Below, one piece after another: positions 1-9,320 of a stretch of DNA of 64,000 bases (its first letter is position 1; each line of letters begins with the position of its first letter). A model generated the notes under the pieces. The model was given only the letters and a program-made list of their open reading frames with translations, was not told the origin of the DNA and did not search any database. Location: assembly GCF_001544695.2 (NCBI RefSeq), contig NZ_FCOM02000016.1, positions 62,001-126,000 on the forward strand, given 5' to 3'. The position numbers were made by a program, and so were the translations under genes. This DNA comes from Caballeronia arvi. GTDB lineage: Bacteria > Pseudomonadota > Gammaproteobacteria > Burkholderiales > Burkholderiaceae.

Positions 1-820
1 ACAGGAACGCCGCCGGGAACAGCAGAATCCACGGCGACGACTCCATCACGCCGACGCCGTCCTGTATCAGCACGCCCCAGCTCGTCATCGGCTCCTGCAC
101 GCCGAGGCCGAGGAACGACAGCACGGATTCCGTGAGAATCACGGCGGGCACGGTGACCGTCGTGTAGATCGCGACGATGCCGAGCAGATTCGGTACCACA
201 TGCCGCGCGATGATGCGCCGCGTCGGCACGCCGATCGCGCGCGCCGCCTCGACATACTCCTTCGAGCGGATCGAGAGCGTCTGGCCGCGCACGACGCGCG
301 CCATGTCCATCCACGAGAAGATGGTGATGGTGATGACGACGAGATAGAACTCGCGGCCGAGCAGCGTGACCATCAGGATCGCGATGAGCAGATACGGAAT
401 GGCGTACATCATGTCGACGATGCGCATCATCGCGTTATCGACGCGGCCGCCGACGAAGCCCGCGATCGCGCCCCACACGATGCCGAGCGTGACGGACGTC
501 AACGTGGCGAGCGCGCCGATCATCAGCGAGACACGTCCGCCGATCAGACAGCGCACGAGCAGGTCGCGGCCGGTGTCGTCGGTGCCGAAGAGATGCCAGT
601 TGGCGAGCGTCGGCGGCACGCTCGTCGCGTTCCAGTCGGTGGAATCGAATGCGTTCGGCAAGAGCCACGGCCCGATGATGCACGCGAGCGTGATCAGCAC
701 CAGCAAGGTCAGGCTCACGACCGCGGCCTTGTTGCGCAGGAAACGCGCGCGCGCGTCCTGCCACGGACTGCGGCCCGCGACCGCCCTTTCCAGCATGGGA
801 GCAAGAGAAGCAGATTTCAT
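1..820 (-). CDS. oppC: Oligopeptide ABC transporter permease OppC-like (C-terminus beyond window)
   Basis: Inner-membrane permease subunit of a peptide importer. It starts at ATG 820 and is still open at base 1, so about 273 codons are seen and the last residues are missing. The N-terminal soluble stretch (MKSASLAPMLERAVAG) and first membrane helix (about residues 30-50) are typical of OppC/DppC. The EAA-type loop that contacts the ATPase is readable as EYVEAARAIGVPTRRIIARHV. The start lies 11 bases after the oppB stop, which fits one transcript oppA-oppB-oppC. The ATPase genes oppD and oppF would be expected to the left of the window. The family is clear; the peptide substrate is not provable from sequence. 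Confidence 0.9.
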   Translation of the reverse strand, partial: MKSASLAPMLERAVAGRSPWQDARARFLRNKAAVVSLTLLVLITLACIIGPWLLPNAFDSTDWNATSVPPTLANWHLFGTDDTGRDLLVRCLIGGRVSLMIGALATLTSVTLGIVWGAIAGFVGGRVDNAMMRIVDMMYAIPYLLIAILMVTLLGREFYLVVITITIFSWMDMARVVRGQTLSIRSKEYVEAARAIGVPTRRIIARHVVPNLLGIVAIYTTVTVPAVILTESVLSFLGLGVQEPMTSWGVLIQDGVGVMESSPWILLFPAAFL

Positions 821-831
821 CGCGCGCCCTC

Positions 832-1752
832 TCAATAGCGAATCTTCGGATCGAGCCACGCGTAGGCGAGATCGACCAGCAGGTTGAGCAGCACGGCCAC
901 GACCGTCACGAGCACGACGAGACCGAGCACGAGCGTGTAATCGCGATTGGCCGCACCGTTCACGATCAGCTTGCCGATGCCCGGCAGCGAGAACACCGAT
1001 TCCGTGACGACCGCCGCCGTGATCGACGAGATCGCGAGCGGCCCGATTACCGATACGACTGGAATCAGCGTCGGTTTCAGCGCATGACGCAGCACGATGG
1101 TCCGCATCGGCAAGCCCTTCGCGCGCGCGGTGCGAATGTAGTTCGTGTTCAGCACTTCGATCAGGCTAGCGCGCGTCACGCGGCCGACGGTCGCGACATT
1201 GATCATCACGAGAAGCGCGACGGGCAGCGCCATGTAGCGCAACTGGAAGTCGTTCCAGCCGCCCGCGGGCAGCCACTTCAGCAGGATCGCGAACACGAGG
1301 ATCAGCACCGGCCCGAGCACGAACGACGGAAACGCATTGCCCGCATTGCTGACGAGCATCAGCGCATAGTCGGCGATGCTGTTGCGACGCAGCGCCGCCG
1401 CGATGCCGAGCCCGACGCCGATCAGAACAGCGAGCAGCATCGACACGCCGCCAATCGTCAGCGACACCGGCAGCGCGCGCAGCACGAGATCGTTCACGCT
1501 CCAGTCGGCGTAGCGGAACGACGCGCCGAGATCGCCGTGCAGCAGGCCATCGAGGTAATAGAGATACTGCTTCCACAGCGGCTCGCCGAGGTGATACTTC
1601 GCCTGCAGATTGGCGAGCACTTCGGCGGACACCTTGCGCTCGCCGTCGAACGGGCCGCCCGGTGTCGCGTGCAGCAACAGATAGCAGACCGTGATGACGA
1701 TCAGCAGCGTCGGCAGCGTGAGCAGCACGCGCCGTAACGTGTAAGACCACAT
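832..1752 (-). CDS. oppB: Oligopeptide ABC transporter permease OppB
   Basis: 306-residue inner-membrane permease that pairs with OppC to form the channel of the peptide importer. The N-terminus MWSYTLRRVLLTLPTLLIV is the usual OppB first helix. A long periplasmic loop with GGPFDGERKVS follows, and the EAA loop is NYIRTARAKGLPMRTIVLRH at about residues 204-223. The C-terminal motif VTESVFSLPGIGKLIVNGA is the family signature. Length is standard for OppB (about 306). It lies 18 bases after oppA and 11 before oppC. OppB/DppB/AppB cannot be separated with certainty by eye, but the pairing with a Tyr/Trp-rich OppA-type binding protein favours oligopeptides. Confidence 0.93.
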   Translation of the reverse strand: MWSYTLRRVLLTLPTLLIVITVCYLLLHATPGGPFDGERKVSAEVLANLQAKYHLGEPLWKQYLYYLDGLLHGDLGASFRYADWSVNDLVLRALPVSLTIGGVSMLLAVLIGVGLGIAAALRRNSIADYALMLVSNAGNAFPSFVLGPVLILVFAILLKWLPAGGWNDFQLRYMALPVALLVMINVATVGRVTRASLIEVLNTNYIRTARAKGLPMRTIVLRHALKPTLIPVVSVIGPLAISSITAAVVTESVFSLPGIGKLIVNGAANRDYTLVLGLVVLVTVVAVLLNLLVDLAYAWLDPKIRY

Positions 1753-1770
1753 GAGAAAGGCTCCTTTTCG

Positions 1771-3417
1771 TCAGTGCTTGACGATGTACAGATCCTTGCT
1801 GCCGTAGTGATCCATCGGGTTCTTCAGCGAGTATCCGCCGACATAGCTCTTCACGAGGCGCGGCAAGCCGTATTGGAGCAGCGGCAGCATCGGATAGTCA
1901 TCCATCGCGATCTTCGCGGCCTGCGTCTGCAATTGCGTACGCTTCGCGAGATCCGTGGTTTCGCTGGCTTCCTTGATGAGCGCGTCGGCCTTCGGGCTGC
2001 AACTGAAGTTGTCGTTCTGCTCGGATTTGCACTGCACGAGCGTGAGGAAGGTCGTCGCGTCGTTGTAATCGGCCACCCAGCCGTTGCGCGCGATCTGATA
2101 GTCGCCGCCATGACGCTTCTTCAGCAGCACCTTGAACTCCATCGACTCGATGTCCATCGTGAGGCCGAGCTTCGTCTTCCATTCCGACGCGACGAAAATC
2201 GCCATCTTCTTGTTGTAGTCGCTCGTGTTCATCGCGAAACGCAGCTTCGTGCCCGGCTTCACGCCCGCCTGCTCCAGCAGCTTCTTCGCTTCCTCGACGC
2301 GCTTCGCCATCGGCCACGTGGCCCATTCGTAGTTCGACACGTCCGCGCCGCTCACACCCTTCGGCAGCAGGCCGTAGAGCGGCGTCTGGCCATCGGCGGT
2401 CACGCGCTGCGCAAGCAGATCGCGGTCGATCACCATCGACAATGCCTTGCGCACGCGCACGTCCTTCAGCAGCGGATCGCGATTGTTGAAGCTGTAATAG
2501 CGCGTGCCAAGAATCAGCGAGTTGCGGATGTCCTTCGGGAACTGCTGGCTGTATTTCGCGTACGTTCCAGTCGGCAATTGATACGTCATGTCGTTCTCGC
2601 CCGACTGGAACATCTTGACGTCGGTGTTCTCGTCTTCGATAGGCAGATAGGTGACCTGCGTCAGCTGAACGTTGGTCTTGTCCCAATAGCTCGCGTTCTT
2701 CGACAGCACCAGCTTGCTGTTGACCTGCCAGTCCTTCAGCTGGAACGCGCCGTTGCTGACGATGTTGCCCGGCTTCGTCCAGTCCTTGCCGAATTTCTCG
2801 ACCGTCGCGCGATGCACCGGTCCGAGGTTCGGATTCGACATCAGTTCCGGCAGGAACGGCACGGGGCCATCGGTTTTGACTTCGATCGTGCTCGCGTCGA
2901 TGGCGCGCACGCCGAGCGCGCTGACGGGCTTCTTGCCCGCGACGATATCCGTGCCGTTCAGCAGGAACGGTCCGTACACGCTCGCATACGACGATGCGGT
3001 CTTCGGGTCCAGAAAGCGCTGGCAGCCGTAGACGAAATCGTTTGCGCTGACGGGATCGCCATTGGACCAGCGGGCGTTCTTGCGCAAATGGAAGATCCAG
3101 GTCGTGGCGTCCTTCTGCTCCCATTTCTCCGCGACGCCGGGCACGACGGTTCCGTCCGAGTTCGTCGCGGTCAGGCTTTCGAACAGATCGCGCGCGACAT
3201 TGGCCGCCACCACGGTTTCCACCAGCGCCGGATCGAGCGTTTCGACCTCGGAGCCGTTGTTGCGCACGAGCTCCTGCTTCGCGGCGAGCGCGACGCCGGA
3301 CGGCACGATGGCGGCCGTCGCGTTCGATGCGTTCAGTGCGGAGAGGGCGAGCAGCGCCGCCGCGGCGGCGAGCTTCGTGCGATGGATCGATGCGTGGGGA
3401 ACGGCAAAAAACGTCAT
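1771..3417 (-). CDS. oppA: Periplasmic oligopeptide-binding protein OppA
   Basis: 548-residue solute-binding protein (SBP family 5) that captures peptides in the periplasm for OppBCDF. A signal peptide occupies about residues 1-36: basic MTFFAVPHASIHRTK, then an Ala/Leu-rich core ending NATAA. The mature part opens with the family motif NGSEVETLDPALVE. Also visible are ARWSNGDPVSANDFVYGCQRFLDP, NNRDPLLKDVRVRKALSMVIDR and YPMLPLLQYGLPRLVKSYV, all conserved in OppA. It is first in the operon, and the promoter should lie in the AT-richer gap upstream, divergent from a LysR gene. Length matches E. coli OppA (543). Confidence 0.95.
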   Translation of the reverse strand: MTFFAVPHASIHRTKLAAAAALLALSALNASNATAAIVPSGVALAAKQELVRNNGSEVETLDPALVETVVAANVARDLFESLTATNSDGTVVPGVAEKWEQKDATTWIFHLRKNARWSNGDPVSANDFVYGCQRFLDPKTASSYASVYGPFLLNGTDIVAGKKPVSALGVRAIDASTIEVKTDGPVPFLPELMSNPNLGPVHRATVEKFGKDWTKPGNIVSNGAFQLKDWQVNSKLVLSKNASYWDKTNVQLTQVTYLPIEDENTDVKMFQSGENDMTYQLPTGTYAKYSQQFPKDIRNSLILGTRYYSFNNRDPLLKDVRVRKALSMVIDRDLLAQRVTADGQTPLYGLLPKGVSGADVSNYEWATWPMAKRVEEAKKLLEQAGVKPGTKLRFAMNTSDYNKKMAIFVASEWKTKLGLTMDIESMEFKVLLKKRHGGDYQIARNGWVADYNDATTFLTLVQCKSEQNDNFSCSPKADALIKEASETTDLAKRTQLQTQAAKIAMDDYPMLPLLQYGLPRLVKSYVGGYSLKNPMDHYGSKDLYIVKH

Positions 3418-3866
3418 GGGGAGTCCTCTTTGTTCGTCTCGTTTATCGCTTGCTGCTTTTTGTCGTCGTGCGCGGCATTCGCGGTCGTTCGTGTCGGCTT
3501 GTTTATCGCGATCGGGATAAACAGCCGCGCCGTGAATTTAGCAAAGCTAACAAAAAGCTTTCTATTAACTGTCGGCGTAGAGCGTCGATTTACGCGCTCG
3601 TTGCTCACGCCGAACGATCTTTTCTTACGCACCGGCTTTCATTTGGCGCTTCAGGCTGGCGGCGAGTATTTCGCATCAATAAGATGGATGCCACTCACAT
3701 GTGCTTATAGACACTAAATTTTTCGAATAGTCGTTCGAATTGTTGCATCCGCGCACTGTCAGCGATCGGCGGTCAGTCAGCGATGCGGCAGCAAGTGCCT
3801 GTTTCCTATAAGATCTGCGTCGCCGCATCCACATGTTTTAACAGTCGCCTCACAGCCGTCAGCAAG
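3418..3866. other. Intergenic region between divergent oppA and LysR genes
   Basis: About 450 bases without a convincing gene. It is visibly richer in A/T than the flanks (for example 3535-3600 and 3700-3770) and must hold the promoters of both oppA (minus) and the LysR gene (plus). The LysR reading frame stays open upstream to 3783, but those extra residues do not look like a LysR N-terminus. No hairpin with a T-run and no riboswitch was recognised. Confidence 0.5.
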
Positions 3867-4823
3867 ATGATCCGTTTCCGCCAGATCGAGGCTTTTCGCA
3901 GCCTCATCATGACCGGCACCAGTGTCGGCGCAGCCAAAAAGCTCCATGTGACCCAGCCCGCGATCAGCCGTCTGATCGCCGATCTCGAAGCCGATCTGGG
4001 CTTCAGTCTCTTTTCGCGCGTCGGCGGCCGTCTGAATCCGACGACGGCGGGCCTGCGTTTCTACAAGTCGGTCGAGGAGAATTTCCTCGGGCTGGAGCGC
4101 CTGAAGCAGGTCGCCGACATGATTCGCGAGGAAGCCTCCGATGGCCTCACGGTCGCGTGCATGCCCGTACTCGCGACGACGCTCCTGCCGCCCGTGCTCG
4201 CCGATTTCACCGCGCGGCATCCCGGTGTGCCGATCAAGGTCGATTCGGTGAAAGTGCCCGAAGTGCTCGTGAATCTGCAGAACCACAAGGCCGATATCGC
4301 GCTGAGCCTCGCGTTCCCCGCGGTCGCGGGCATCGAGGTGGAGACGCTGCTCAAGGTGCCCGCCTCGTGCGCGATGCCTGCCACGCACAGGCTCGCGAAG
4401 AAGAAAATCGTCCGGCCGGCCGACTTGCGCGGGGAAAAGCTGATCGGCTGGCTGCCGAACTCGCGCCAACCGTACGACGCCGAGCAATCGCTCATTTCGT
4501 CGACCGCAGACCGGCCGCGCTACACCGTTTTCACCGACACGGCCCACACGCGCTATGCGATGGTCGCGGGCGGCCTCGGCATCTCGATCGTCGAGCCGTT
4601 CGCCGCGAAAGTCTGGCGCCCGCACGGCGTGGTCGTGCGGCCGTTCGAGACGGACATCGAATACGAATACGTGCTGTCGTATCCGAGCAGCGGCATCCGT
4701 TCGGACCTCGTCGCCTCGTTCCGGGATTCGGTGAAGCGGATCGTCGCGCATTACTCGTTCGACGCCCCGCAGGACGCCGCTTCGGGTGATGCGCCCGAAG
4801 GCCTGTCCGTCGAGACGGACTGA
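3867..4823 (+). CDS. LysR-family transcriptional regulator
   Basis: 318-residue DNA-binding regulator. The ATG at 3867 is chosen because the protein then begins MIRFRQIEAFRSLIMTGTSV, exactly where the LysR winged-helix domain begins. The upstream in-frame ATG at 3783 would add 28 unrelated residues. The helix-turn-helix is at residues about 16-45 (SVGAAKKLHVTQPAISRLIA), and the ligand-binding domain runs from about 90 to 290. It is divergent from oppABC and upstream of a short-chain dehydrogenase and ggt. LysR genes often control the divergent neighbour, so oppABC or the SDR is the likely target; this is inference. Its ligand is unknown. Confidence 0.9.
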   Translation: MIRFRQIEAFRSLIMTGTSVGAAKKLHVTQPAISRLIADLEADLGFSLFSRVGGRLNPTTAGLRFYKSVEENFLGLERLKQVADMIREEASDGLTVACMPVLATTLLPPVLADFTARHPGVPIKVDSVKVPEVLVNLQNHKADIALSLAFPAVAGIEVETLLKVPASCAMPATHRLAKKKIVRPADLRGEKLIGWLPNSRQPYDAEQSLISSTADRPRYTVFTDTAHTRYAMVAGGLGISIVEPFAAKVWRPHGVVVRPFETDIEYEYVLSYPSSGIRSDLVASFRDSVKRIVAHYSFDAPQDAASGDAPEGLSVETD

Positions 4824-4973
4824 CGCGCTTCTCCGCGCCTGGTCACGCTCCGGCATTCGCGCGGGCGAACGCGCGTTCGCGCTTCGCTTCATACTCTCGT
4901 TTGTTGCGCGCGCTTCAGAACCTCTTCATGCGTCGCCCGTCGCGCGGCGGGCCATCTTCCACACGGAGCACTC

Positions 4974-5735
4974 ATGCACGATCTCAAAGGCAAATCGATC
5001 CTCATCACCGGCGCGAGCACCGGCATCGGCGCGGCGGCGGCGCGTGCGTTCGCGCAGTACGGCGCCAATGTCGCGGTGCACTACAACAGCTCGAAGGACA
5101 AGGCCGAGGAAGTCGCGAAGGACGTGCGCGCGCTCGGCGTCACGGCGATCACGGTCGGCGCCGACATGCGCGACTCAAAGGCGATCGATGCCGCCGTCGC
5201 GCAGGCTGTCGAAACCTTCGGCAAGATCGACGTGCTCATCAACAACGCAGGCAGCCTCGTGAAGCGCGAGCCGATCGCCTCCGTGAGCGACGAGCTCTTC
5301 GACGAGATCATGCATATCAACGCCCGCTCGGTCGTCGCGTTCACGCGCGCGGCGCTGCCTTCGCTGCGCTCGGGCGGCGGCGGCTCGATCATCAACGTGA
5401 CGTCGGTGGCAGCGCGCAACGGCGGCGGACCGGGCGCACTGCTGTACGCGGCCTCGAAAGGCTTTGTCAGCACGATCACGAAGGGCATGGCCAAGGAACT
5501 GATGCCCGACCGCATCCGCGTGAATGCCGTCGCGCCCGGCGTGATCCAGACGCCGTTCCAGGAGCGCTTCACGTCGCCGGAGCAGCTCGAATCGTTCCGC
5601 AAGGCGATTCCAATGGGCTTCATCGGCGAGCCCGACGACTGCAGCGGCGCGTTCCTCTATCTCGCCTCGGAAGCAATGTCGCGCTACGTGACGGGCCAGA
5701 TCATCGATGTGAACGGCGGCCAGTTGATGCCTTGA
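4974..5735 (+). CDS. Short-chain dehydrogenase/reductase (SDR)
   Basis: 253-residue NAD(P)-dependent oxidoreductase of the classical SDR family. The nucleotide motif is ILITGASTGIGAAAA at residues about 8-22. NNAG follows at about 89-92, the catalytic Ser lies in IINVTSVAARNG, and the YxxxK pair is YAASK. The C-terminus GGQLMP is typical. It lies 150 bases downstream of the LysR gene on the same strand. The substrate is not inferable; glucose dehydrogenase-like or 3-oxoacyl-ACP reductase-like activities are possible. A gap of 65 bases with its own ribosome site separates it from ggt. Confidence 0.9.
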   Translation: MHDLKGKSILITGASTGIGAAAARAFAQYGANVAVHYNSSKDKAEEVAKDVRALGVTAITVGADMRDSKAIDAAVAQAVETFGKIDVLINNAGSLVKREPIASVSDELFDEIMHINARSVVAFTRAALPSLRSGGGGSIINVTSVAARNGGGPGALLYAASKGFVSTITKGMAKELMPDRIRVNAVAPGVIQTPFQERFTSPEQLESFRKAIPMGFIGEPDDCSGAFLYLASEAMSRYVTGQIIDVNGGQLMP

Positions 5736-5800
5736 GTCGATGCCGCGCGTGGTATAAGCACGTAGTTTTTCGTCGCACGTAATAAAAGGAGACGCAGGAG

Positions 5801-7534
5801 ATGCTTTTGAAACAAGAACCGCGCTTACGGTCTTTCGCGCTCGGCGCCATCGTGGCGGCGTCGCTCGCTACGGCGGGATTCGTCGAAACCGCGCCCGCCC
5901 ATGCGAAGACGTCCGACGCTCAGCCGCAAGTCCTGACGGCGTCGGCCGTCGCAGTCGCCGACAAATACGCCGCCGACACCGCTGAACAGATCTTCAAGCA
6001 AGGCGGCAACGCGGTCGATGCGGCCGTCGCGATCGCTTTCACGCTCGCCGTCACCTATCCGGAAGCGGGCAACATCGGCGGCGGCGGCTTCATGACGCTG
6101 TACGTCGACCATCGCCCGTACTTTCTCGACTACCGCGAGCGCGCGCCGATGTCCGCGACGCGCAACATGTATCTCGACGAAAAGGGCGAAGTCATCAAGG
6201 GCATGAGCCTCGTCGGGCATCGCGCGGTGGGCGTGCCGGGCACCGTCGATGGCATGTGGGAAGCGCAGAAGCGCTTCGGCAAGCTGAAGTGGAAGCAGGT
6301 GCTCGCGCCGGCCATCAAATACGCGCAGGACGGCTTCGTCGTCGACGATCAGCTGATCGCGCGGCGCGACGCCGCCGCGAAGGATTTCGCCGGCAAGACC
6401 AACTTCGATCTCTACTTCGGCGGCATGAAGGCGGGCCAGACGTTCAAGCAGCCCGATCTCGCGACCACGCTGCAACGCATCGCCGATAAAGGCGCGAAAG
6501 GCTTCTACGAAGGCGACACCGCCGATCTGATCGCCAAGTCGATGGAAGGTCACGGGCTCATCACGAAGCGCGACCTGAAGGACTACAAGGCCGTGTGGCG
6601 TCAGCCGATCACCGCGAGCTGGAACGGCTATCGCGTGATCACCGCGCCGCCGCCGAGCTCGGGCGGCGTCGGTCTCGTGCAGATGCTGAAGATGAAAGCG
6701 GATCTGAAGGACAAGTTCGAAGGCGTGCCGCTCGATTCCGCGCAGTACATTCATCTCGTCGCGGAGATCGAAAAGCGCGTGTTCGCCGATCGCGCGCAGT
6801 ATCTCGGCGATCCGGATTTCTACAAGGTGCCGGTCGCGCAACTCATCAACGACGACTACATCCTGAAGCGCGCGCAGGAAGTGAATCCGGACACGCCTTC
6901 GGACACGAAGAGCGTGCAGCCGGGACTCGGTACGTCGATGCCGGAGAAGGCCGAGACAACGCACTTCTCTGTCGTCGACAAGTGGGGCAACGCGGTGTCG
7001 AACACGTACACGATCAACGGCTATTTCGGCTCGGGCGTGGTCGCGGAAGGCACGGGCGTCGTGCTCAACGACGAAATGGACGACTTCGCGTCGAAGCCGG
7101 GCGTGCCGAACATGTTCGGCGTCGTCGGCAGCGATGCGAACGCCATCGCGCCGAAGAAGCGCCCGCTTTCGTCGATGACGCCGACCATCCTCACGAAGGA
7201 CGACAAGGTCGCGATGGTGATCGGCACGCCGGGCGGCTCGCGCATTTTCACGTCGATCTTCCAGGTGCTCTCGAACGTGTACGACTTCGAGATGCCGCTG
7301 CCGGAAGCCGTGGGCGCGACGCGCTTCCATCATCAGTTGCTGCCGCCGAACACGATCTATCAGGAGCCGTATCATCAGCTCGATCCCGAAGTCATCAAGG
7401 AACTGGAAGCGAAGGGCTACAAGTTCACGATGCAGGGCTTCAACGGCGACATTCAGGCGATTCGCATCGACGGCGACAAGCCCGAACCGATGTCCGATCC
7501 GCGCGGACGCGGCCTGTCGCGCATCATCCGGTAA
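5801..7534 (+). CDS. ggt: Gamma-glutamyltransferase (glutathione hydrolase), periplasmic
   Basis: 577-residue Ntn-hydrolase that removes gamma-glutamyl groups from glutathione and related peptides, giving Cys-Gly for uptake. A signal peptide spans about residues 1-36 and ends PAHAK. The precursor is expected to cleave itself before the nucleophile Thr in EKAETTHFSVVDKWGNAVS. The oxyanion and substrate motifs PLSSMTPTIL and GTPGGSRIF are present. The heavy-subunit motif GNIGGGGFMTLY with YRERAP binds the gamma-glutamyl carboxylate. The start has a good ribosome site (CAGGAG). A peptide importer (opp) 4 kb away fits a peptide-scavenging role, though no shared control is seen. A strong terminator follows. 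Confidence 0.96.
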   Translation: MLLKQEPRLRSFALGAIVAASLATAGFVETAPAHAKTSDAQPQVLTASAVAVADKYAADTAEQIFKQGGNAVDAAVAIAFTLAVTYPEAGNIGGGGFMTLYVDHRPYFLDYRERAPMSATRNMYLDEKGEVIKGMSLVGHRAVGVPGTVDGMWEAQKRFGKLKWKQVLAPAIKYAQDGFVVDDQLIARRDAAAKDFAGKTNFDLYFGGMKAGQTFKQPDLATTLQRIADKGAKGFYEGDTADLIAKSMEGHGLITKRDLKDYKAVWRQPITASWNGYRVITAPPPSSGGVGLVQMLKMKADLKDKFEGVPLDSAQYIHLVAEIEKRVFADRAQYLGDPDFYKVPVAQLINDDYILKRAQEVNPDTPSDTKSVQPGLGTSMPEKAETTHFSVVDKWGNAVSNTYTINGYFGSGVVAEGTGVVLNDEMDDFASKPGVPNMFGVVGSDANAIAPKKRPLSSMTPTILTKDDKVAMVIGTPGGSRIFTSIFQVLSNVYDFEMPLPEAVGATRFHHQLLPPNTIYQEPYHQLDPEVIKELEAKGYKFTMQGFNGDIQAIRIDGDKPEPMSDPRGRGLSRIIR

Positions 7535-7572
7535 TGCGCCGCACAACGGCGAAAGCGTAAAATAGCGCCCCT

Positions 7573-7608
7573 GGCCGGACTAAGCGTTTGCCCTAGTCCG
7601 GCCTTTTT
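7573..7608 (+). terminator. Rho-independent terminator after ggt
   Basis: Perfect 10-bp inverted repeat (7573-7582 with 7594-7603), 11-base loop, then five T residues. It lies 39 bases after the ggt stop and separates ggt from the purine permease. Confidence 0.93.
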
Positions 7609-7726
7609 CCGCACTTGCGAAAGCCCCGCCCCGCGCGGGATTCGCGGCATATAAGCCCTTCGGCATGAGCGGCATGTTTTTCATGGGATTGGACCCCGCG
7701 TTCTGTTCCCCTAGTCTCTGTCCTGA

Positions 7727-7858
7727 CCGAGTGCAGCCCTCAACGCGTGTCACTCGGCATCATCCAGAACTACATACGAGACGACCCTGATGACGGACCG
7801 AAGTGCGCATCTCATGCGCGCACGGTGTCCCGTTTCAGCGTGCTGATAAAGGAGCAGT
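7727..7858 (+). promoter_or_regulatory. Structured 5' leader of the purine permease, possible regulatory RNA
   Basis: The leader before the NCS2 permease can form three consecutive hairpins. The first is a perfect 7-bp stem 7727-7733/7751-7757. The second is a short stem 7758-7762/7788-7792 that encloses an unpaired, purine- and C-rich segment (7763-7787). The third is a 6-bp stem 7805-7810/7814-7819 just before the ribosome site AAAGGAG (about 7848-7854). A large internal loop closed by a short helix, upstream of a purine transporter, resembles the layout of xanthine-type (NMT1) riboswitches. I do not recognise the conserved bases well enough to name it. It is not a canonical guanine/adenine riboswitch. 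Confidence 0.3.
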
Positions 7859-7859
7859 C

Positions 7860-9266
7860 ATGTTGGAATCCTCCGCCCAGCAGCTTGGCGATATCGACAT
7901 TTCCCCCACCGAACGCGAAGAGCAAAGAGAGGCCGCGAGCGGCGGCTTTCTCGATCGTTACTTCGGCATTTCGAAAACCGGCAGCACCGAAAAACGCGAA
8001 GTCGTCGCGGGTATCACGACGTTCCTCGCGATGGTCTACTCCGTGTTCGTCGTGCCGGGCATGCTCGGCAAGGCCGGCTTCGATACGAGCGCGGTGTTCG
8101 TCGCCGTGTGTCTGACGACTGCTTTCGGCTCGCTTCTGATGGGCGTGTGGGCGCGTCTGCCGATCGCGATCGGCTGCGCGATCTCGCTCACCGCGTTCAC
8201 GGCTTTCGGCCTCGTGCTCGGCAAGGGGCTCACCCCCGCCATCGCGCTCGGCGCAGTGTTCCTGATGGGCGTCGTGTTCACGGCGATCTCCGTCACCGGC
8301 GTGCGCTCGTGGATCCTGCGCAATCTGCCGACGGGTGTTGCGCACGGCACGGGCATCGGCATCGGCCTGTTTCTGCTGTTGATCGCGTCGAACGATGTCG
8401 GCCTGATCATCAAGAATCCCGCGCCCGGCATGCCGGTGTCGCTCGGGCATATCACGGCCTTTCCGGTGCTGATGTCGGTGCTCGGTCTCGCTGCGATCTT
8501 CGGTCTGGAGCGCCGGCGCGTGCCGGGCGGCATCCTGCTCGTCGTGATCGGTCTGTCGGCCATTGGCCTGATCTTCGATCCGTCCGTGCGCTTTCATGGC
8601 ATCTTCGCGCTGCCGTCGCTGTCGGCGCCGGGCCATTCGTCGCTGATCGGCGCGATGGACATCAAGGGCGCGCTCTCGATGGCCGTGCTGCCGAGCGTGC
8701 TCGCCCTCGTCATGACCGCCGTGTTCGACGCGACCGGCACGATCCGCGCCGTTGCGGGCCAGGCGGGCCAGATCGACCAGAACGGGCGCATCGTCAACGG
8801 CGGGCGCGCGCTGACCGCGGATTCGCTGAGCTCGATCTTCTCGGCCTGCTTCGGCGGCGCACCGGCGGCGGCGTATATCGAATCGTCGGTGGGCGTGGCG
8901 GCGGGCGCCAAGACGGGGCTGGCTGCGACGGTCGTCGGCGTGTTGTTCCTCGTCGTGATGTTCCTCTCGCCGCTCGCCGCGCTCGTGCCTTCCTACGCGA
9001 CGGCGCCCGCGCTGATGTACGTCGGCCTGCTGATGCTCGGCAACGTCAGCAAGCTGCATTTCGACGATATCGTCGACACGATGTCCGGCCTCGTCTGCGC
9101 GGTGTATATCGTGCTGTCGGCGAATATCGTGACCGGCATCATGCTCGGCTTCTGCACGCTCGTGATCGGCCGGATTGTTGCGGGCGAATGGCGCAAGCTG
9201 AATGTCGGCACGGTGGCGATCGCAGTGGTGCTCGCCGTGTTCTATCTCGGCGGCTGGGCGATCTAG
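7860..9266 (+). CDS. NCS2-family purine (adenine/guanine/hypoxanthine) permease
   Basis: 468-residue inner-membrane proton-coupled purine transporter of the AzgA/GhxP/PbuG branch. The ATG at 7860 follows the ribosome site AAAGGAG. The N-terminus FLDRYFGISKTGSTEKREVVAG and ITTFLAMVY are the branch signatures. FDATGTIRAVAGQAG and later SSVGVAAGAKTGL carry the substrate- and proton-linked residues. About 12-14 membrane segments can be read. The exact base transported (adenine, guanine, hypoxanthine or xanthine) cannot be decided here. It has a structured leader upstream and a strong terminator downstream, so it is a single-gene unit. Confidence 0.93.
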   Translation: MLESSAQQLGDIDISPTEREEQREAASGGFLDRYFGISKTGSTEKREVVAGITTFLAMVYSVFVVPGMLGKAGFDTSAVFVAVCLTTAFGSLLMGVWARLPIAIGCAISLTAFTAFGLVLGKGLTPAIALGAVFLMGVVFTAISVTGVRSWILRNLPTGVAHGTGIGIGLFLLLIASNDVGLIIKNPAPGMPVSLGHITAFPVLMSVLGLAAIFGLERRRVPGGILLVVIGLSAIGLIFDPSVRFHGIFALPSLSAPGHSSLIGAMDIKGALSMAVLPSVLALVMTAVFDATGTIRAVAGQAGQIDQNGRIVNGGRALTADSLSSIFSACFGGAPAAAYIESSVGVAAGAKTGLAATVVGVLFLVVMFLSPLAALVPSYATAPALMYVGLLMLGNVSKLHFDDIVDTMSGLVCAVYIVLSANIVTGIMLGFCTLVIGRIVAGEWRKLNVGTVAIAVVLAVFYLGGWAI

Positions 9267-9278
9267 TTTTCTCGCGGG

Positions 9279-9316
9279 AACGGCGCGCTCGTTCGACAGG
9301 ACGGCGCGCCGTTTTT
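9279..9316 (+). terminator. Rho-independent terminator after the purine permease
   Basis: 10-bp GC-rich inverted repeat (9279-9288 with 9304-9313), 15-base loop, followed by a T-run to 9316. It starts 12 bases after the permease stop and runs up to the 3' end of the oppositely oriented AHSA1 gene. Confidence 0.88.
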
Positions 9317-9320
9317 GCGT

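Noticed and set aside
3783..3866. LysR gene starting at the upstream ATG 3783
   Set aside because: The 28 extra residues are not LysR-like; the family N-terminus begins at 3867.
7727..7860. Canonical guanine/adenine riboswitch before the purine permease
   Set aside because: The three-way junction and loop-loop kissing sequences of that class are absent.
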